DNA of 64,000 nucleotides from an uncultured Flavobacteriaceae bacterium (GCA_943789305.1 CALSTP010000001.1:1627178-1691177); one strand, 5' to 3'; shown: positions 18,337 to 29,500, counted from the stretch's first letter. Notes: generated by a model not told the origin, from the letters alone. A program made the numbers and translations.

Positions 18337-19092
18337 ATGATGACTTCTATTGAATTTTCTAATTTATCTAAAAAATTTGATGCCCTAAGTGAAGAGCAAA
18401 GAATGTCTTTGGAAAAAATTACCTATCGATATCCATATTTTCAAGCTGCCTATGCACTTTATCTGAAAACGTTAAAAGAGCAAGAAAAATATAATTTTGA
18501 TTTGATTCTCAAAAAAACTTCTGTAATTAGTCCTGACCGAAGTAAATTATATCATTTAATTTATGGTCAACCAATCGTTAACACAAGTCAGGAAAAACTA
18601 TCTGTAGAATCAGTTTCTAATTCTGAAGATCAAGATGAAGATGTAATTGAAACAATCGAATTTATCAAAGAAACAAATGCTGAGAGTGAAACAACAAAAA
18701 AAACACCTTTTGTAAATGATAAAATAGAAATCCCAACAAATCTAAGTTTTTTGGAATGGCTAGAATGGTCAAAAAATAACTCCGTTGAGGATTATGATAA
18801 CATCCCGTCAAAAAGTTCTTTTGAAGACAAAATCGAATTAATCGATACCTTTTTGAAAAATAATCCAAAAATCCCTCCTGTTTCTCCAAACGTTCCCAAA
18901 CAGAATTTGACAAAGAAAATTAAATTCAATAAAGAAGAATTAATGACCGAAACTTTAGCCAAAGTTTATGTTAAACAACAAAAGTTTAAAAAAGCTTTAT
19001 TGGCCTATAAAATATTAAGTTTGAAATATCCAGAAAAAAAGAGTTTCTTTGCAGACCAAATTAAAGCTATTAAAGAATTACAAAAAAAATAA
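18337..19092 (+). CDS. Cytoplasmic TPR-like protein of unknown function
   Basis: The 251-residue protein has no signal peptide or membrane helix. The N-terminus is helical (LEKITYRYPYFQAAYALYLKTL), the middle is acidic and Ser/Asn-rich, and the C-terminus looks like a single TPR motif (LAKVYVKQQKFKKALLAYKI followed by LSLKYPEKKSFFADQI). It sits between lptE and secG, 9 bp before secG, an arrangement I recall from other flavobacteria. The role is unknown; a protein-protein scaffold is the most that can be said. The start is ATG-ATG, so either codon could be used. Confidence 0.8.
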   Translation: MMTSIEFSNLSKKFDALSEEQRMSLEKITYRYPYFQAAYALYLKTLKEQEKYNFDLILKKTSVISPDRSKLYHLIYGQPIVNTSQEKLSVESVSNSEDQDEDVIETIEFIKETNAESETTKKTPFVNDKIEIPTNLSFLEWLEWSKNNSVEDYDNIPSKSSFEDKIELIDTFLKNNPKIPPVSPNVPKQNLTKKIKFNKEELMTETLAKVYVKQQKFKKALLAYKILSLKYPEKKSFFADQIKAIKELQKK

Positions 19093-19101
19093 TATAATCC
19101 A

Positions 19102-19461
19102 ATGAGTACATTTTCAATTTTCATCGCACTGATTTTAGTAGTTTGTTTTCTTCTGATACTTGTTGTAATGGTTCAAAATCCTAAAGGTGGAGGACTTTCT
19201 TCATCATTTGGAGGTGGAGCTCAACAAATGGGAGGGGTTCAAAAAACAACAGACTTTTTGGATCGTAGCACTTGGATTTTAGCAACACTTTTATTAATAC
19301 TTATTTTACTTTCAAACTTTAGTTTAAATACAAATCAAAATGCTATTGACCAAGAATCAAAACTTTTAGATTCCAACACACTCGAAGAAATATCAACAGA
19401 AACGATTCCTGAGGTACTTCCCGAAACTACTTCAGAGGAAGAACCAGCTGCAATTGAATAA
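19102..19461 (+). CDS. secG: Preprotein translocase subunit SecG
   Basis: SecG (119 residues) is the small accessory subunit of the SecYEG channel. Helix 1 (FIALILVVCFLLILVVMVQ) is followed by the family motif VQNPKGGGLSSSFGGG, then TTDFLDRSTWILATLLLILILL as helix 2. The acidic C-terminal tail of about 40 residues is common in Bacteroidota. It is the last gene of the miaB-secG run and is followed by a strong terminator. Confidence 0.95.
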   Translation: MSTFSIFIALILVVCFLLILVVMVQNPKGGGLSSSFGGGAQQMGGVQKTTDFLDRSTWILATLLLILILLSNFSLNTNQNAIDQESKLLDSNTLEEISTETIPEVLPETTSEEEPAAIE

Positions 19462-19474
19462 ACAACACAATATT

Positions 19475-19515
19475 AAAAAAAATGCCAGCTTACTGACAAG
19501 CTGGCATTTTTTTTT
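19475..19515 (+). terminator. Intrinsic terminator after secG
   Basis: A perfect stem (ATGCCAGCTT/AAGCTGGCAT) with a 6-nt loop is flanked by an A run and followed by a T run. It separates the miaB-secG operon from groESL. Confidence 0.9.
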
Positions 19516-19537
19516 AAAACAGAGACTTAGTTTCAAA

Positions 19538-19553
19538 TTGGCATAATTTATGA
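19538..19553 (+). promoter_or_regulatory. Possible sigma-54-like promoter of groESL
   Basis: TTGGCA-N6-ATGA resembles the -24/-12 sigma-54 consensus (TGGCAC-N5-TTGC): the GG half matches but the GC half is GA. It is 39 bp upstream of the groES ATG. A sigma-54 activator is encoded 2 kb upstream. The imperfect -12 half keeps confidence low. Confidence 0.3.
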
Positions 19554-19591
19554 AACAATCAAATAAAAATTTTTAATATAAAATAGTAATT

Positions 19592-21531
<1,940 letters not shown>

Positions 21532-21551
21532 TAAAGTTTAAATTTAAAACT

Positions 21552-21582
21552 AAAAAAAGCGACCCTATCGGTCGCTTTTTTT
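21552..21582 (+). terminator. Intrinsic terminator after groEL
   Basis: The stem AGCGACC/GGTCGCT is flanked by A and T runs. It is bidirectional and could also end the minus-strand metal cluster, whose last gene stops at 21603. Confidence 0.9.
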
Positions 21583-21602
21583 ATGAACTTAATTAGGTGT
21601 TC

Positions 21603-21950
21603 TCATTCTTTAACTTTACGCTCATACAAGCAACACATGGGCAAGTTATCATAGGTTGATTGTTCTGAAGTGGCTAGAGGAGTATCATGACCTACAGCAG
21701 CAATCTGCTTATGAATATTGAGCAACGAGGTTTTCGACGCATCATAAATCACAGAAAACTGGTGGGTTGGAATGTCCCAAGAAGCTGACTTTACACCTTC
21801 AATACTGTAAGCCTGTTTTTCGATACGATTTTTGCACATTCCACAAACCCCCTCTACTTCAAAACTTGTTTTTTGAATATCTTTTTTAGCTTTTTGAGCA
21901 AAACTCAACAAAGGCATAAGAGCAATAGTAAGTAAAATTAATTTTTTCAT
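21603..21950 (-). CDS. Secreted heavy-metal-associated (HMA) domain protein
   Basis: The 115-residue protein has a signal peptide (MKKLILLTIALMPLLSFAQ) and one ferredoxin-like HMA domain with the metal-binding pair in VCGMCKNRIEKQAYSIEGV. A C-terminal PMCCLYE adds two adjacent cysteines. It is probably a periplasmic copper- or zinc-binding chaperone. Its ATG overlaps the stop of the TonB receptor by 4 bases (ATGA), so the two are translationally coupled and likely cooperate: receptor import or sensing, then periplasmic binding. Last gene of the cluster. Confidence 0.85.
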   Translation of the reverse strand: MKKLILLTIALMPLLSFAQKAKKDIQKTSFEVEGVCGMCKNRIEKQAYSIEGVKSASWDIPTHQFSVIYDASKTSLLNIHKQIAAVGHDTPLATSEQSTYDNLPMCCLYERKVKE

Positions 21951-24187
21951 TGTTTTTTATTTAAAAGTTTAAATCTAAGACCTGCATAAAGCATTCTTCC
22001 AAATACAGGTGCATACACTATTGAGGTATCAAAATTTGAGCCAAAAGGATTCTCTGCATCTACAATTGGGTTTAATTGTTTGAAATCACCTAAATTTTCT
22101 CCTCCCAAATATACTTCAAATCGTGAAGAAAAAACTCGTGTTAATTGCATATTCAATAAACCATAACTTTCCGAAAAGTTTCCAAATCCATCCCTTTTAT
22201 TTGCTGGTAAACGCTGACTTCCTATAAAATGATAGGTGAAATCTGCTTTCCATTGAGATTCATTTTCATCATCAATAAATTTGTACTCAAGGTTTGCAAA
22301 AAAACGTTCTTGTGGCTGTAAAGGTTTTTGTAAGGTTTGGTCCTGATAAGTTGTTTTGACTTCGTAATTTTTGTAAGCCAAACGGATAGCTGCGTTTTTA
22401 AAGGGGACATAATTCAATTCGAATTGAACACTATTGGCATAACTAGACCCATCAAGGTTGTAAAATCGAATATGACTAGCCTGTTCCCAATCAACCACAA
22501 CTTGATCAGAAAATTCTGTACGGTAATAATCGACTGTTAGGTCTCCTTGTTTTCCAAAAAGGGTGTAAGCTTGAAGAAAACTCAACCCATAATTCAATGC
22601 TTTTTCTGGTCTTAGACCATAAATAGTCCCTCCATTTTCGACTAACTGTATCAAGCGATTGGTTCCAAATAATTTTTGATTTTCTGCAAATATGTTGGCT
22701 ACTTTTCGACCTTGACCAACCGATGCTCTCAAGACTGATCTTTCCCAAGGAATATATCGGATATGCAATCTAGGTGTTATGAAATTTCCAAGGCGGTTAT
22801 GGAGATCCAATCGGATTCCAGCAGTTAAACTAAATTTATCCAAACTGTCATAGCTATACTCAAAAAAAGCTCCAACAACCTCATCTCGTCTTTCATAATC
22901 AACTTGATCTACAACCTCATTATATTGATCAAAAGAAAAATTAATTCCTGTTTTGAATTTATTTTTGGTGTTGGTTATGATCGAGTTAAACAATAGGTTT
23001 GCAAACAAGCTTTGGTGTTTTACATCGTATCTTCTTAGTCCAAAATAAGAATCCTGATCATGAATGCTATAAGCCGATTGAAAACCAAAACTTTGATAGG
23101 GTAAATCTGGAAAAACATGACCTAATTTAAGAGAAGCATCTATTCGCTTTGTTTCAATTTCACTCCCCCAAAAAGTAGTGGTGTTTTTATGAACCCTTGG
23201 ATCAAAATTTACAGAGCCTGTTTGTTTTTTGTCATCTAGAAAACGGAGATTAGCAAAACCAACCCAACCTTTCACAGCATCCGTGTATTGCCATCTATTA
23301 AGGACATTAACTTGTCTCGAAATTGGAACATCTAAAAACGAATCCTTGTTTTTATTAAATTTCTGAGTTCTCTGATTTACATGCACATAAGAACCCCCAC
23401 TCCATTTTTCATTCCATACAGTATTATAATGGGCGTTAAACTCTTGTCTACCATTAATAGAAGAATAAAGGTTTAAAAACAAAGGAGCATCCATCGAAGG
23501 CTTTTGAATTTCTGTGTTTATCTGCCCCGCAATGCTCTCAAATCCATTTACCACACTTCCAGCTCCTTTGGTAATTTGAATACTTTCTATCCAAGTTCCA
23601 GGAGTAAAGGTCAATCCATAAACTTGTGAAGCTCCTCGAACCATAGGAATATTTTCTTCAGATATCATAAGATAAGGGCTGGAGAGACCGAGCATTTTAA
23701 TTTGTTTTGTACCGGTCAAAGCATCCGCAAAATTTACATCGATTGAGGGATTTGTTTCGAAGCTCTCAGAAAGATTACAACAAGCTGCTTTTAGCAATTC
23801 TTCACTAGAGACTTTTATTATGTTTTGGGTCTCAAAATATGATTTTTGAATGGCTTTTCTTCTTTCAGTAAGGGTAATCTCCTCCAATGAGTCACCACTG
23901 TTAGAAAACATTGTATGTATAATTCGTTTTGGACTTGTAATTGTTAAAGTATCCGTTTTGAAACCAAGATAACTTATAATCAATTTATTTGAGATCGGGT
24001 TTAATGGAAGTTTAAACTCTCCCGAAGAATCCGTTATAGTTCCTTGAGTTGTCTTGAGCCAAAATAAATTAGCTCCTTCAACTGGGATTTCGGTATTATT
24101 TTCTCTTATTTTAATTTGTCCTTTAAGCAGCTCTTGTGCAGGTAAAGACATACTCATTAAAAAAAAGGTTAAGTATATGTTTTTCAT
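21947..24187 (-). CDS. TonB-dependent receptor, probably metal-related
   Basis: This 746-residue outer-membrane receptor has a signal peptide (FFLMSMSLPAQ), an N-terminal carboxypeptidase-regulatory-like beta domain (about 20-100, GQIKIRENNTEIPVEGANLF), a plug (ESFETNPSIDVNFADALTG, then IQITKGAGSVVNGFESIAGQINTEI) and a barrel ending in an aromatic strand (AGLRFKLLNKKQ). The setting among HMA and HYC_CC_PP proteins suggests a metal ligand such as copper or a metallophore, rather than sugar; no susC/susD pair is present. The next gene overlaps by 4 bases. Confidence 0.9.
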   Translation of the reverse strand: MKNIYLTFFLMSMSLPAQELLKGQIKIRENNTEIPVEGANLFWLKTTQGTITDSSGEFKLPLNPISNKLIISYLGFKTDTLTITSPKRIIHTMFSNSGDSLEEITLTERRKAIQKSYFETQNIIKVSSEELLKAACCNLSESFETNPSIDVNFADALTGTKQIKMLGLSSPYLMISEENIPMVRGASQVYGLTFTPGTWIESIQITKGAGSVVNGFESIAGQINTEIQKPSMDAPLFLNLYSSINGRQEFNAHYNTVWNEKWSGGSYVHVNQRTQKFNKNKDSFLDVPISRQVNVLNRWQYTDAVKGWVGFANLRFLDDKKQTGSVNFDPRVHKNTTTFWGSEIETKRIDASLKLGHVFPDLPYQSFGFQSAYSIHDQDSYFGLRRYDVKHQSLFANLLFNSIITNTKNKFKTGINFSFDQYNEVVDQVDYERRDEVVGAFFEYSYDSLDKFSLTAGIRLDLHNRLGNFITPRLHIRYIPWERSVLRASVGQGRKVANIFAENQKLFGTNRLIQLVENGGTIYGLRPEKALNYGLSFLQAYTLFGKQGDLTVDYYRTEFSDQVVVDWEQASHIRFYNLDGSSYANSVQFELNYVPFKNAAIRLAYKNYEVKTTYQDQTLQKPLQPQERFFANLEYKFIDDENESQWKADFTYHFIGSQRLPANKRDGFGNFSESYGLLNMQLTRVFSSRFEVYLGGENLGDFKQLNPIVDAENPFGSNFDTSIVYAPVFGRMLYAGLRFKLLNKKQ

Positions 24188-24246
24188 TTTTATGATGTTA
24201 ATTCGATGATTACTAAACTTGAATGGTTTAAGGTAAATCAGAAGAA

Positions 24247-24651
24247 TTATTCATAATAAAGAAAGGAACTGTATATACGGTAAAAATCTTTTTTTAAAGG
24301 AGGTGGCCGCGGATGAAATTGAATTATTTGAGGATAATTAACCCAATTGATTTTTGAATAATAATTAAGATTTACATCCTTAATTTGGAAATCATACTCA
24401 CCATATTCATCAATCAAAGAAATGTCTCCATCATTTTGAAAAATTTCAACCTCATCAGCACAACAACTTTTTTGAAAAAATGTAAGAATATCGGAATGAG
24501 AATTTTTTGAGGTTTCCATACCGCATCCTTTTGGATTTAATGCAAGGGAAATTTCAGCTAAATGATCGCCACAATAATGAAAATTGAGTGCCATACCCAT
24601 TTTAGAGTGGATAAACAAAAGAATCAATAAAAAAAGCTTTAATTGCTTCAT
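24247..24651 (-). CDS. HYC_CC_PP family exported protein
   Basis: The protein has 134 residues from the ATG at 24651; an in-frame TTG at 24657 is ignored. A hydrophobic signal segment leads to NFHYCGDHLAEISL, then SCCADEVE and a late RPPPLKKDF. This is the HYC...CC...PP pattern that gives the family its name in the NCBI protein families, as I remember it. His and Cys residues suggest metal binding in the periplasm. It lies between the HMA-MauE fusion and the TonB receptor and most likely belongs to the same transcript. No function is established to my knowledge. Confidence 0.7.
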   Translation of the reverse strand: MKQLKLFLLILLFIHSKMGMALNFHYCGDHLAEISLALNPKGCGMETSKNSHSDILTFFQKSCCADEVEIFQNDGDISLIDEYGEYDFQIKDVNLNYYSKINWVNYPQIIQFHPRPPPLKKDFYRIYSSFLYYE

Positions 24652-24681
24652 AATCAAGATTATTAGACAAATATACTACTA

Positions 24682-25377
24682 TTAATAAGTATTGCCAAAA
24701 AGCATGCTTAATGCCATTATTATCATAATTAGATTTTCAATAAGAGTAGCTTCAGTCATGGGTAAATTGAGAACCGTTCCAAGGCAAGCACATTGAATTT
24801 TATTTTTACTTTTAAGGGAAGTTATTACCCCTATGGTAGTAATGGATAAAACAATTAAAGTTATCCACAAAGCAAGAAAAATTTTATATCGAAATAAAAA
24901 TGATAATCCTAATGCTGTTTCTAAAAAAGGATACAACCAACCATAAAAAGCTACCCTTTTTGAAAGTGGGTCATATGTTGCAAAAGATTCTGGAAAAGAT
25001 TTGTAATCCAAAAATTTAAAAAAACTAAATACAATAAAAAACAGACCCATAAAATCAATCATATACCCAGAAATTGTATATGTTGGAAGCTGTAAAAAAG
25101 CAGCTCCAAGTCCAACATAAACAAGTATTAAAAACAAAGGATAAAGTTCTTTTATTTTATATTTTCCGTTTTTTACACCTTGAATTGAATATTTTGTTCC
25201 CAACTTTTTTTGAATAGAACTAAGAGAAAGAAACTCTGGGGTTTTAAATCCTACTATGCCTGATTTTAGGTCAACATCGACATCGTTTACTTCTTGGAAA
25301 GAATTCAATACCTCCTCAACTTTTGTCTTACAATTAATACATGTCATCCCTTGAACTACAAATTTCTGATACTTCAT
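24682..25377 (-). CDS. HMA domain fused to MauE/DoxX-like membrane protein
   Basis: The first about 65 residues are an HMA metal-binding domain (VQGMTCINCKTKVEEVLNSF). The rest has four hydrophobic segments (ELYPLFLILVYVGLGAAF; YMIDFMGLFFIVFSFFKF; YPFLETALGLSFLF; ITLIVLSITTIGVITSL) followed by KNKIQCACLGTVLNLPM, a conserved Cys-x-Cys typical of the MauE/DoxX redox-associated group. It is probably an inner-membrane protein that receives or oxidises a metal. First gene of the cluster, divergent from the GAF gene. The direction of metal movement is unknown. Confidence 0.82.
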   Translation of the reverse strand: MKYQKFVVQGMTCINCKTKVEEVLNSFQEVNDVDVDLKSGIVGFKTPEFLSLSSIQKKLGTKYSIQGVKNGKYKIKELYPLFLILVYVGLGAAFLQLPTYTISGYMIDFMGLFFIVFSFFKFLDYKSFPESFATYDPLSKRVAFYGWLYPFLETALGLSFLFRYKIFLALWITLIVLSITTIGVITSLKSKNKIQCACLGTVLNLPMTEATLIENLIMIIMALSMLFGNTY

Positions 25378-25524
25378 AAGTTTAGTTAATTTTTAATGTA
25401 AAACTGAAAATACTGTAATTTAAAAACAATCAACTGGTGTCATCTAGGATTAGTCTTTCCTCCAATAAAAGTAAACATAATTAAGTTCATGAAATGATTT
25501 AAAATAACTTTTGAATTCAAATCA

Positions 25525-26055
25525 TTGGTAATAAATTTTAATACTTTTGTGGGAAAGAATTTTCCATTGGAATCAGATCACAAACTACTTTCATTGATTT
25601 CAGCTTTTCTCAAAGTTGAAAATAGTAGTATGGAAACTAAACTTACAGAAATTTGTGTTTTATTAAAACAAGAAATAAAAACCTATGATTGGGTAGGTTT
25701 TTATTTTAGTAATCATGAAACAAAAACTCTACACTTAATTGCATTTGCTGGAATCCCGACGGATCATACTACAATTCCTTTTGGAAAAGGTATTTGTGGA
25801 CAAGTAGCTGTTTCAAATAAAAATTTTGTGGTTGATGATGTATCGGCGCAAGAAAATTATATTGCTTGTAACATCAATGTAAAGTCAGAAATAGTGATTC
25901 CAATTCTGGTAAATAATTCTAATATTGGACAAATTGATATCGATTCTAATACTGCCAACGCTTTTACCCAAAAAGATGTTTTGTTTCTTGAGCAATTGAA
26001 CCATCTGTTGGGTAGCTATATTTTTTCCAACAACATTTCAATAAACATCAACTAA
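25525..26055 (+). CDS. GAF domain-containing protein
   Basis: The protein is a single GAF domain (YDWVGFYFSNHETKTLHLIAFAGIPTDHTTIPFGKGICGQVAVS, ending FLEQLNHLL), close in size to free methionine-sulfoxide reductases (fRMsr). The cysteine positions (KGICGQVA, YIACNIN) fit that reductase, so free Met-R-sulfoxide reduction is a reasonable guess. The start is uncertain: 25525 is TTG, 25549 is GTG and 25630 is the first ATG. Homologous GAF proteins have about 25 residues before this domain, favouring the GTG. A TACTTTTG element overlaps the GTG, which argues the other way. It is 1 bp before purH. Confidence 0.82.
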   Translation: MVINFNTFVGKNFPLESDHKLLSLISAFLKVENSSMETKLTEICVLLKQEIKTYDWVGFYFSNHETKTLHLIAFAGIPTDHTTIPFGKGICGQVAVSNKNFVVDDVSAQENYIACNINVKSEIVIPILVNNSNIGQIDIDSNTANAFTQKDVLFLEQLNHLLGSYIFSNNISININ

Positions 26056-26056
26056 A

Positions 26057-27589
26057 ATGATTTCATCACACAAAATTAGCTCAGCCATAATCTCAGTTTT
26101 TGACAAAGAAGGGTTAGCACCAATAATTAAAAAATTGGATGCCCTTGGCGTAACTCTTTATTCAACAGGGGGTACTGAAAAATTTATTCGAGAATTAGGA
26201 TACAATGTTATCGCCGTGGAAGACGTAACATCATATCCATCAATTCTTGGGGGAAGAGTAAAAACCTTGCACCCAAAAGTATTTGGAGGGATTCTAAACC
26301 GTGAAAGTGTGTCCTCTGATCAAACAGAAATGGAACAATATCAAATTCCACAAATTGACTTGGTAATCGTTGACTTATACCCTTTTGAAAAAACAGTATC
26401 ATCGGGAGCACCAGAACAAGATATCATTGAAAAAATTGATATTGGAGGAATTTCTTTAATCCGTGCAGCTGCAAAAAACTTCGCCAGTGTAATTTGTGTT
26501 TCTAACAAAGATGATTACAAAGAGTTTTTAGATTTATTAAACGTAACTGGAGGACAACCTGGTATCGACGACAGAAAACATTTTGCTGCAAAAGCATTCA
26601 ACATATCATCGCACTATGATACTGCTATTTTCAACTACTTCAATTCCGAATCAGATGAACCAAAGCTCAAGCTGAGTGTCCTTGAATCTAAAAATCTTCG
26701 ATATGGAGAAAACCCCCATCAAAAAGGAACATTTTTTGGACCATTAAATGACTTATTAGATCAAATTCATGGAAAAGAAATTTCATACAACAATTTATTA
26801 GATATTGATGCTGCAGTCCAATTAATGCATGAATTTCAAAATGAAAAACCAACTTTTGCCATTTTAAAACACAATAATGCTTGTGGTTTTGCAACAAGAG
26901 AAAGCTTAGTTGAAGCTTATGTTGATGCATTGGCTGGCGACCCAGTTTCGGCATTTGGAGGGGTTTTAATTTGTAATCGAAAAATAGATGTTGTTACTGC
27001 TGAAAAAATCAACAGCTTGTTTTGCGAAGTTGTTATCGCACCAGAATATGATGTTGAATCAGTAGAAATATTGAAAAGCAAAAAAAATCGTGTGCTCTTA
27101 GTTCAAAAGGGTAATAAGCTGCTTGAAACATCTGTTAGAACTTGTCTTAATGGCTATTTGGTTCAAGACAAAGATCTTATCACTGACAATGAAAGTCATT
27201 TGAATGTATCAACCAAAATTGCCCCTACAAACGATCAAATAAAAGATCTTTTATTTGCTTCAAAAATATGTAAACACACCAAATCAAATACGATAGTGCT
27301 TGTAAAAAACAATCAACTGTTAGCTTCTGGTACTGGTCAGACGTCTCGTGTTGATGCCTTAAAACAAGCAATCGAGAAAGCAAAGAGCTTTGGATTTAGT
27401 CTTGAAAATTCTGTAATGGCAAGTGATGCTTTTTTTCCATTTCCAGATTGTGTTGAAATAGCTTTTAATGAAGGTATATGTTCAGTAATCCAGCCAGGAG
27501 GATCGATTAAAGATCAACTTTCTGTTGATTTTTGTGATGCAAACAAAATGTCAATGGTATTCTCTGGGATTCGTCATTTTAAACATTAA
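26057..27589 (+). CDS. purH: Bifunctional phosphoribosylaminoimidazolecarboxamide formyltransferase / IMP cyclohydrolase
   Basis: PurH (510 residues) catalyses the last two steps of IMP synthesis. The N-terminal IMP cyclohydrolase (MGS-like) domain shows ISVFDKEGL, LYSTGGTEKFIRELG and GRVKTLHPKVFGGIL. The C-terminal AICAR transformylase domain shows LRYGENPHQKG, LKHNNACGFATRE with catalytic Lys-His, DAFFPFPDCVE and IQPGGSIKDQ. Full length. It precedes mreB by 40 bp, but mreB has its own candidate promoter in the gap. Confidence 0.97.
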   Translation: MISSHKISSAIISVFDKEGLAPIIKKLDALGVTLYSTGGTEKFIRELGYNVIAVEDVTSYPSILGGRVKTLHPKVFGGILNRESVSSDQTEMEQYQIPQIDLVIVDLYPFEKTVSSGAPEQDIIEKIDIGGISLIRAAAKNFASVICVSNKDDYKEFLDLLNVTGGQPGIDDRKHFAAKAFNISSHYDTAIFNYFNSESDEPKLKLSVLESKNLRYGENPHQKGTFFGPLNDLLDQIHGKEISYNNLLDIDAAVQLMHEFQNEKPTFAILKHNNACGFATRESLVEAYVDALAGDPVSAFGGVLICNRKIDVVTAEKINSLFCEVVIAPEYDVESVEILKSKKNRVLLVQKGNKLLETSVRTCLNGYLVQDKDLITDNESHLNVSTKIAPTNDQIKDLLFASKICKHTKSNTIVLVKNNQLLASGTGQTSRVDALKQAIEKAKSFGFSLENSVMASDAFFPFPDCVEIAFNEGICSVIQPGGSIKDQLSVDFCDANKMSMVFSGIRHFKH

Positions 27590-27595
27590 TTTTAG

Positions 27596-27603
27596 TACAT
27601 TTG
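27596..27603 (+). promoter_or_regulatory. Candidate -7 promoter element of the mreB operon
   Basis: TACATTTG matches TAnnTTTG between purH and mreB, 26 bp before the mreB ATG. No clear -33 TTG. Confidence 0.45.
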
Positions 27604-27629
27604 GGTAATATCAATAAAAAGAAATTATT

Positions 27630-28658
27630 ATGGGGTTTTTTGACTTCCTAACCGAAGAAATTGCTATTGATTTAGGAACTGCAAACACCTTGATTATTCA
27701 CAGGGATAAGGTTGTTGTTGATAGTCCTTCTATTGTTGCTATTGATCGCACTACTTCTAAAGTAATTGCTATAGGATTAGAAGCAAGTATGATGCAAGGG
27801 AAAACTCATGAAAACATCAAAACCATTAGACCGTTAAAAGATGGTGTAATTGCTGATTTTAACGCTTCTGAGCAGATGATCAACATGCTTATAAAAAGCA
27901 TTCCAACCCTAAAGAAAAAATTGATTACTCCTTCTCTCAGAATGGTTATTTGTATTCCATCTGGAATTACTGAAGTAGAAATGCGAGCTGTCCGGGAATC
28001 TGCAGAGCGTGTAAATGGAAAAGAAGTATATCTGATTCACGAACCCATGGCTGCAGCTATTGGAATTGGAATTGACATCAAACAACCCAAAGGAAACATG
28101 ATTGTTGACATAGGTGGTGGTACAACAGAAATTGCTGTAATTGCTTTGTCTGGAATCGTTTGTGATAAATCAGTCAAAATTGCAGGGGATGTTTTTACCA
28201 ATGATATTGTTTATTATATGCGTCGCCAACACAATTTATATGTTGGTGAACGGACTGCTGAAAAAATCAAACTAACCATCGGAGCAGCACTTGAAGATCT
28301 TGATAACCCACCAGATGAAATGTCTGTTCAAGGAAGAGATCTATTGACTGGAAAACCCAAACAAGCAATGGTATCTCATCGAGAAATAGCAAAAGCATTG
28401 GATAAATCTATTCTTAGAATTGAAGATGCTATAATGGAGGCACTTTCTCAAACTCCTCCAGAATTAGCTGCAGACATATATAACACTGGGATTTATTTAG
28501 CTGGAGGTGGATCAATGCTTCGTGGTTTAGACAAAAGAATTTCACTTAAAACCGATCTCCCGGTTTATATTGCTGAAGATCCTTTACAAGCAGTTGTACG
28601 TGGTACAGGTATTGCTCTAAAAAACATTGAACGTTACAAGACGATATTGAATAAATAA
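27630..28658 (+). CDS. mreB: Rod shape-determining protein MreB
   Basis: MreB (342 residues) is the actin-like filament protein that guides lateral wall growth. Actin-fold motifs are intact: phosphate 1 IAIDLGTANTLI, connect 1 and phosphate 2 MIVDIGGGTTEIAVIAL, adenosine IYLAGGGSMLRGLDK. It heads mreB-mreC-mreD-mrdA-rodA, a complete elongasome operon on the plus strand with short or overlapping junctions. Confidence 0.98.
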   Translation: MGFFDFLTEEIAIDLGTANTLIIHRDKVVVDSPSIVAIDRTTSKVIAIGLEASMMQGKTHENIKTIRPLKDGVIADFNASEQMINMLIKSIPTLKKKLITPSLRMVICIPSGITEVEMRAVRESAERVNGKEVYLIHEPMAAAIGIGIDIKQPKGNMIVDIGGGTTEIAVIALSGIVCDKSVKIAGDVFTNDIVYYMRRQHNLYVGERTAEKIKLTIGAALEDLDNPPDEMSVQGRDLLTGKPKQAMVSHREIAKALDKSILRIEDAIMEALSQTPPELAADIYNTGIYLAGGGSMLRGLDKRISLKTDLPVYIAEDPLQAVVRGTGIALKNIERYKTILNK

Positions 28659-28666
28659 GCTCTAAT

Positions 28667-29500
28667 ATGCAATGGTTCTTAACCACTTTGATACAATATA
28701 AGAACTTTCTATTTTTTATTTTTTTGTTTGGGATTGGGATTGTTTTTTCTAGTACAGGAAGTAATTTTCATCGAACAAAACTTCAAAAATTTGGACATGT
28801 AATTTCTGGTGAACTTCTCAAACCAATTCATAATTCAAAGTCGTATTTAAATCTTAATCAAACTAATGAACGTTTATTAAAAGAAAACAATCACCTTCGC
28901 CAAGAACTTTTGAATTACAAAAAACTTGAAGCTTCAAAAAATATAGATCCCCTCGATTCATCTTTATCAGATTATTTGGTTCACTCAGCTGAAGTAGTTA
29001 GAAACAGTTATGCTAATGCAAGAAACGTTTTGATTCTAGACAAAGGGAGCAATGACGGAATCAAAAAAGACATGAGTGTTATTGGCCCCAATGGCATCAT
29101 TGGAATTATAAAACAAACCAGTCCTAATTTTTCAAGTGTAATTTCAATTCTCTACCAAGATTTTAAAATAAATGCTAAGCTTATCCACACTGGAGCTTTT
29201 GGATCCTTGTACTGGGAAGGTAGAGATCCTAGAAAGATGATGCTTTCTGATGTTTCTGTAATTAACAAAATAACAAAGGGAGATACTATCGTTACTGGTG
29301 GAATGTCTGCCTATTTTCCAGAAGGAATTCCAATAGGTAAAATTACTGAATTTGAAACTCCTACTTCTGGAGGATACTATGTTATTGAAGTAGAATTATT
29401 CAATAATCTGACTAACTTAGAATATGTATATGTGATTGATAATAAATCAAGATCAGAATTTCTGGATCTACAAAAGCAAGATAACAATGCTTCAAGATAA
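28667..29500 (+). CDS. mreC: Rod shape-determining protein MreC
   Basis: MreC (277 residues) has an N-terminal membrane helix (FFLFIFFLFGIGIVFSS-like segment), a coiled coil (LKPIHNSKSYLNLNQTNERLLKENNHLRQ...) and the periplasmic beta domain (VLILDKGSNDGIKKDMSVIGPNGIIGII, TIVTGGMSAYFPEGIPIGKI). It links the MreB filament to PBP2. Its last 14 bases overlap mreD. Confidence 0.95.
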   Translation: MQWFLTTLIQYKNFLFFIFLFGIGIVFSSTGSNFHRTKLQKFGHVISGELLKPIHNSKSYLNLNQTNERLLKENNHLRQELLNYKKLEASKNIDPLDSSLSDYLVHSAEVVRNSYANARNVLILDKGSNDGIKKDMSVIGPNGIIGIIKQTSPNFSSVISILYQDFKINAKLIHTGAFGSLYWEGRDPRKMMLSDVSVINKITKGDTIVTGGMSAYFPEGIPIGKITEFETPTSGGYYVIEVELFNNLTNLEYVYVIDNKSRSEFLDLQKQDNNASR

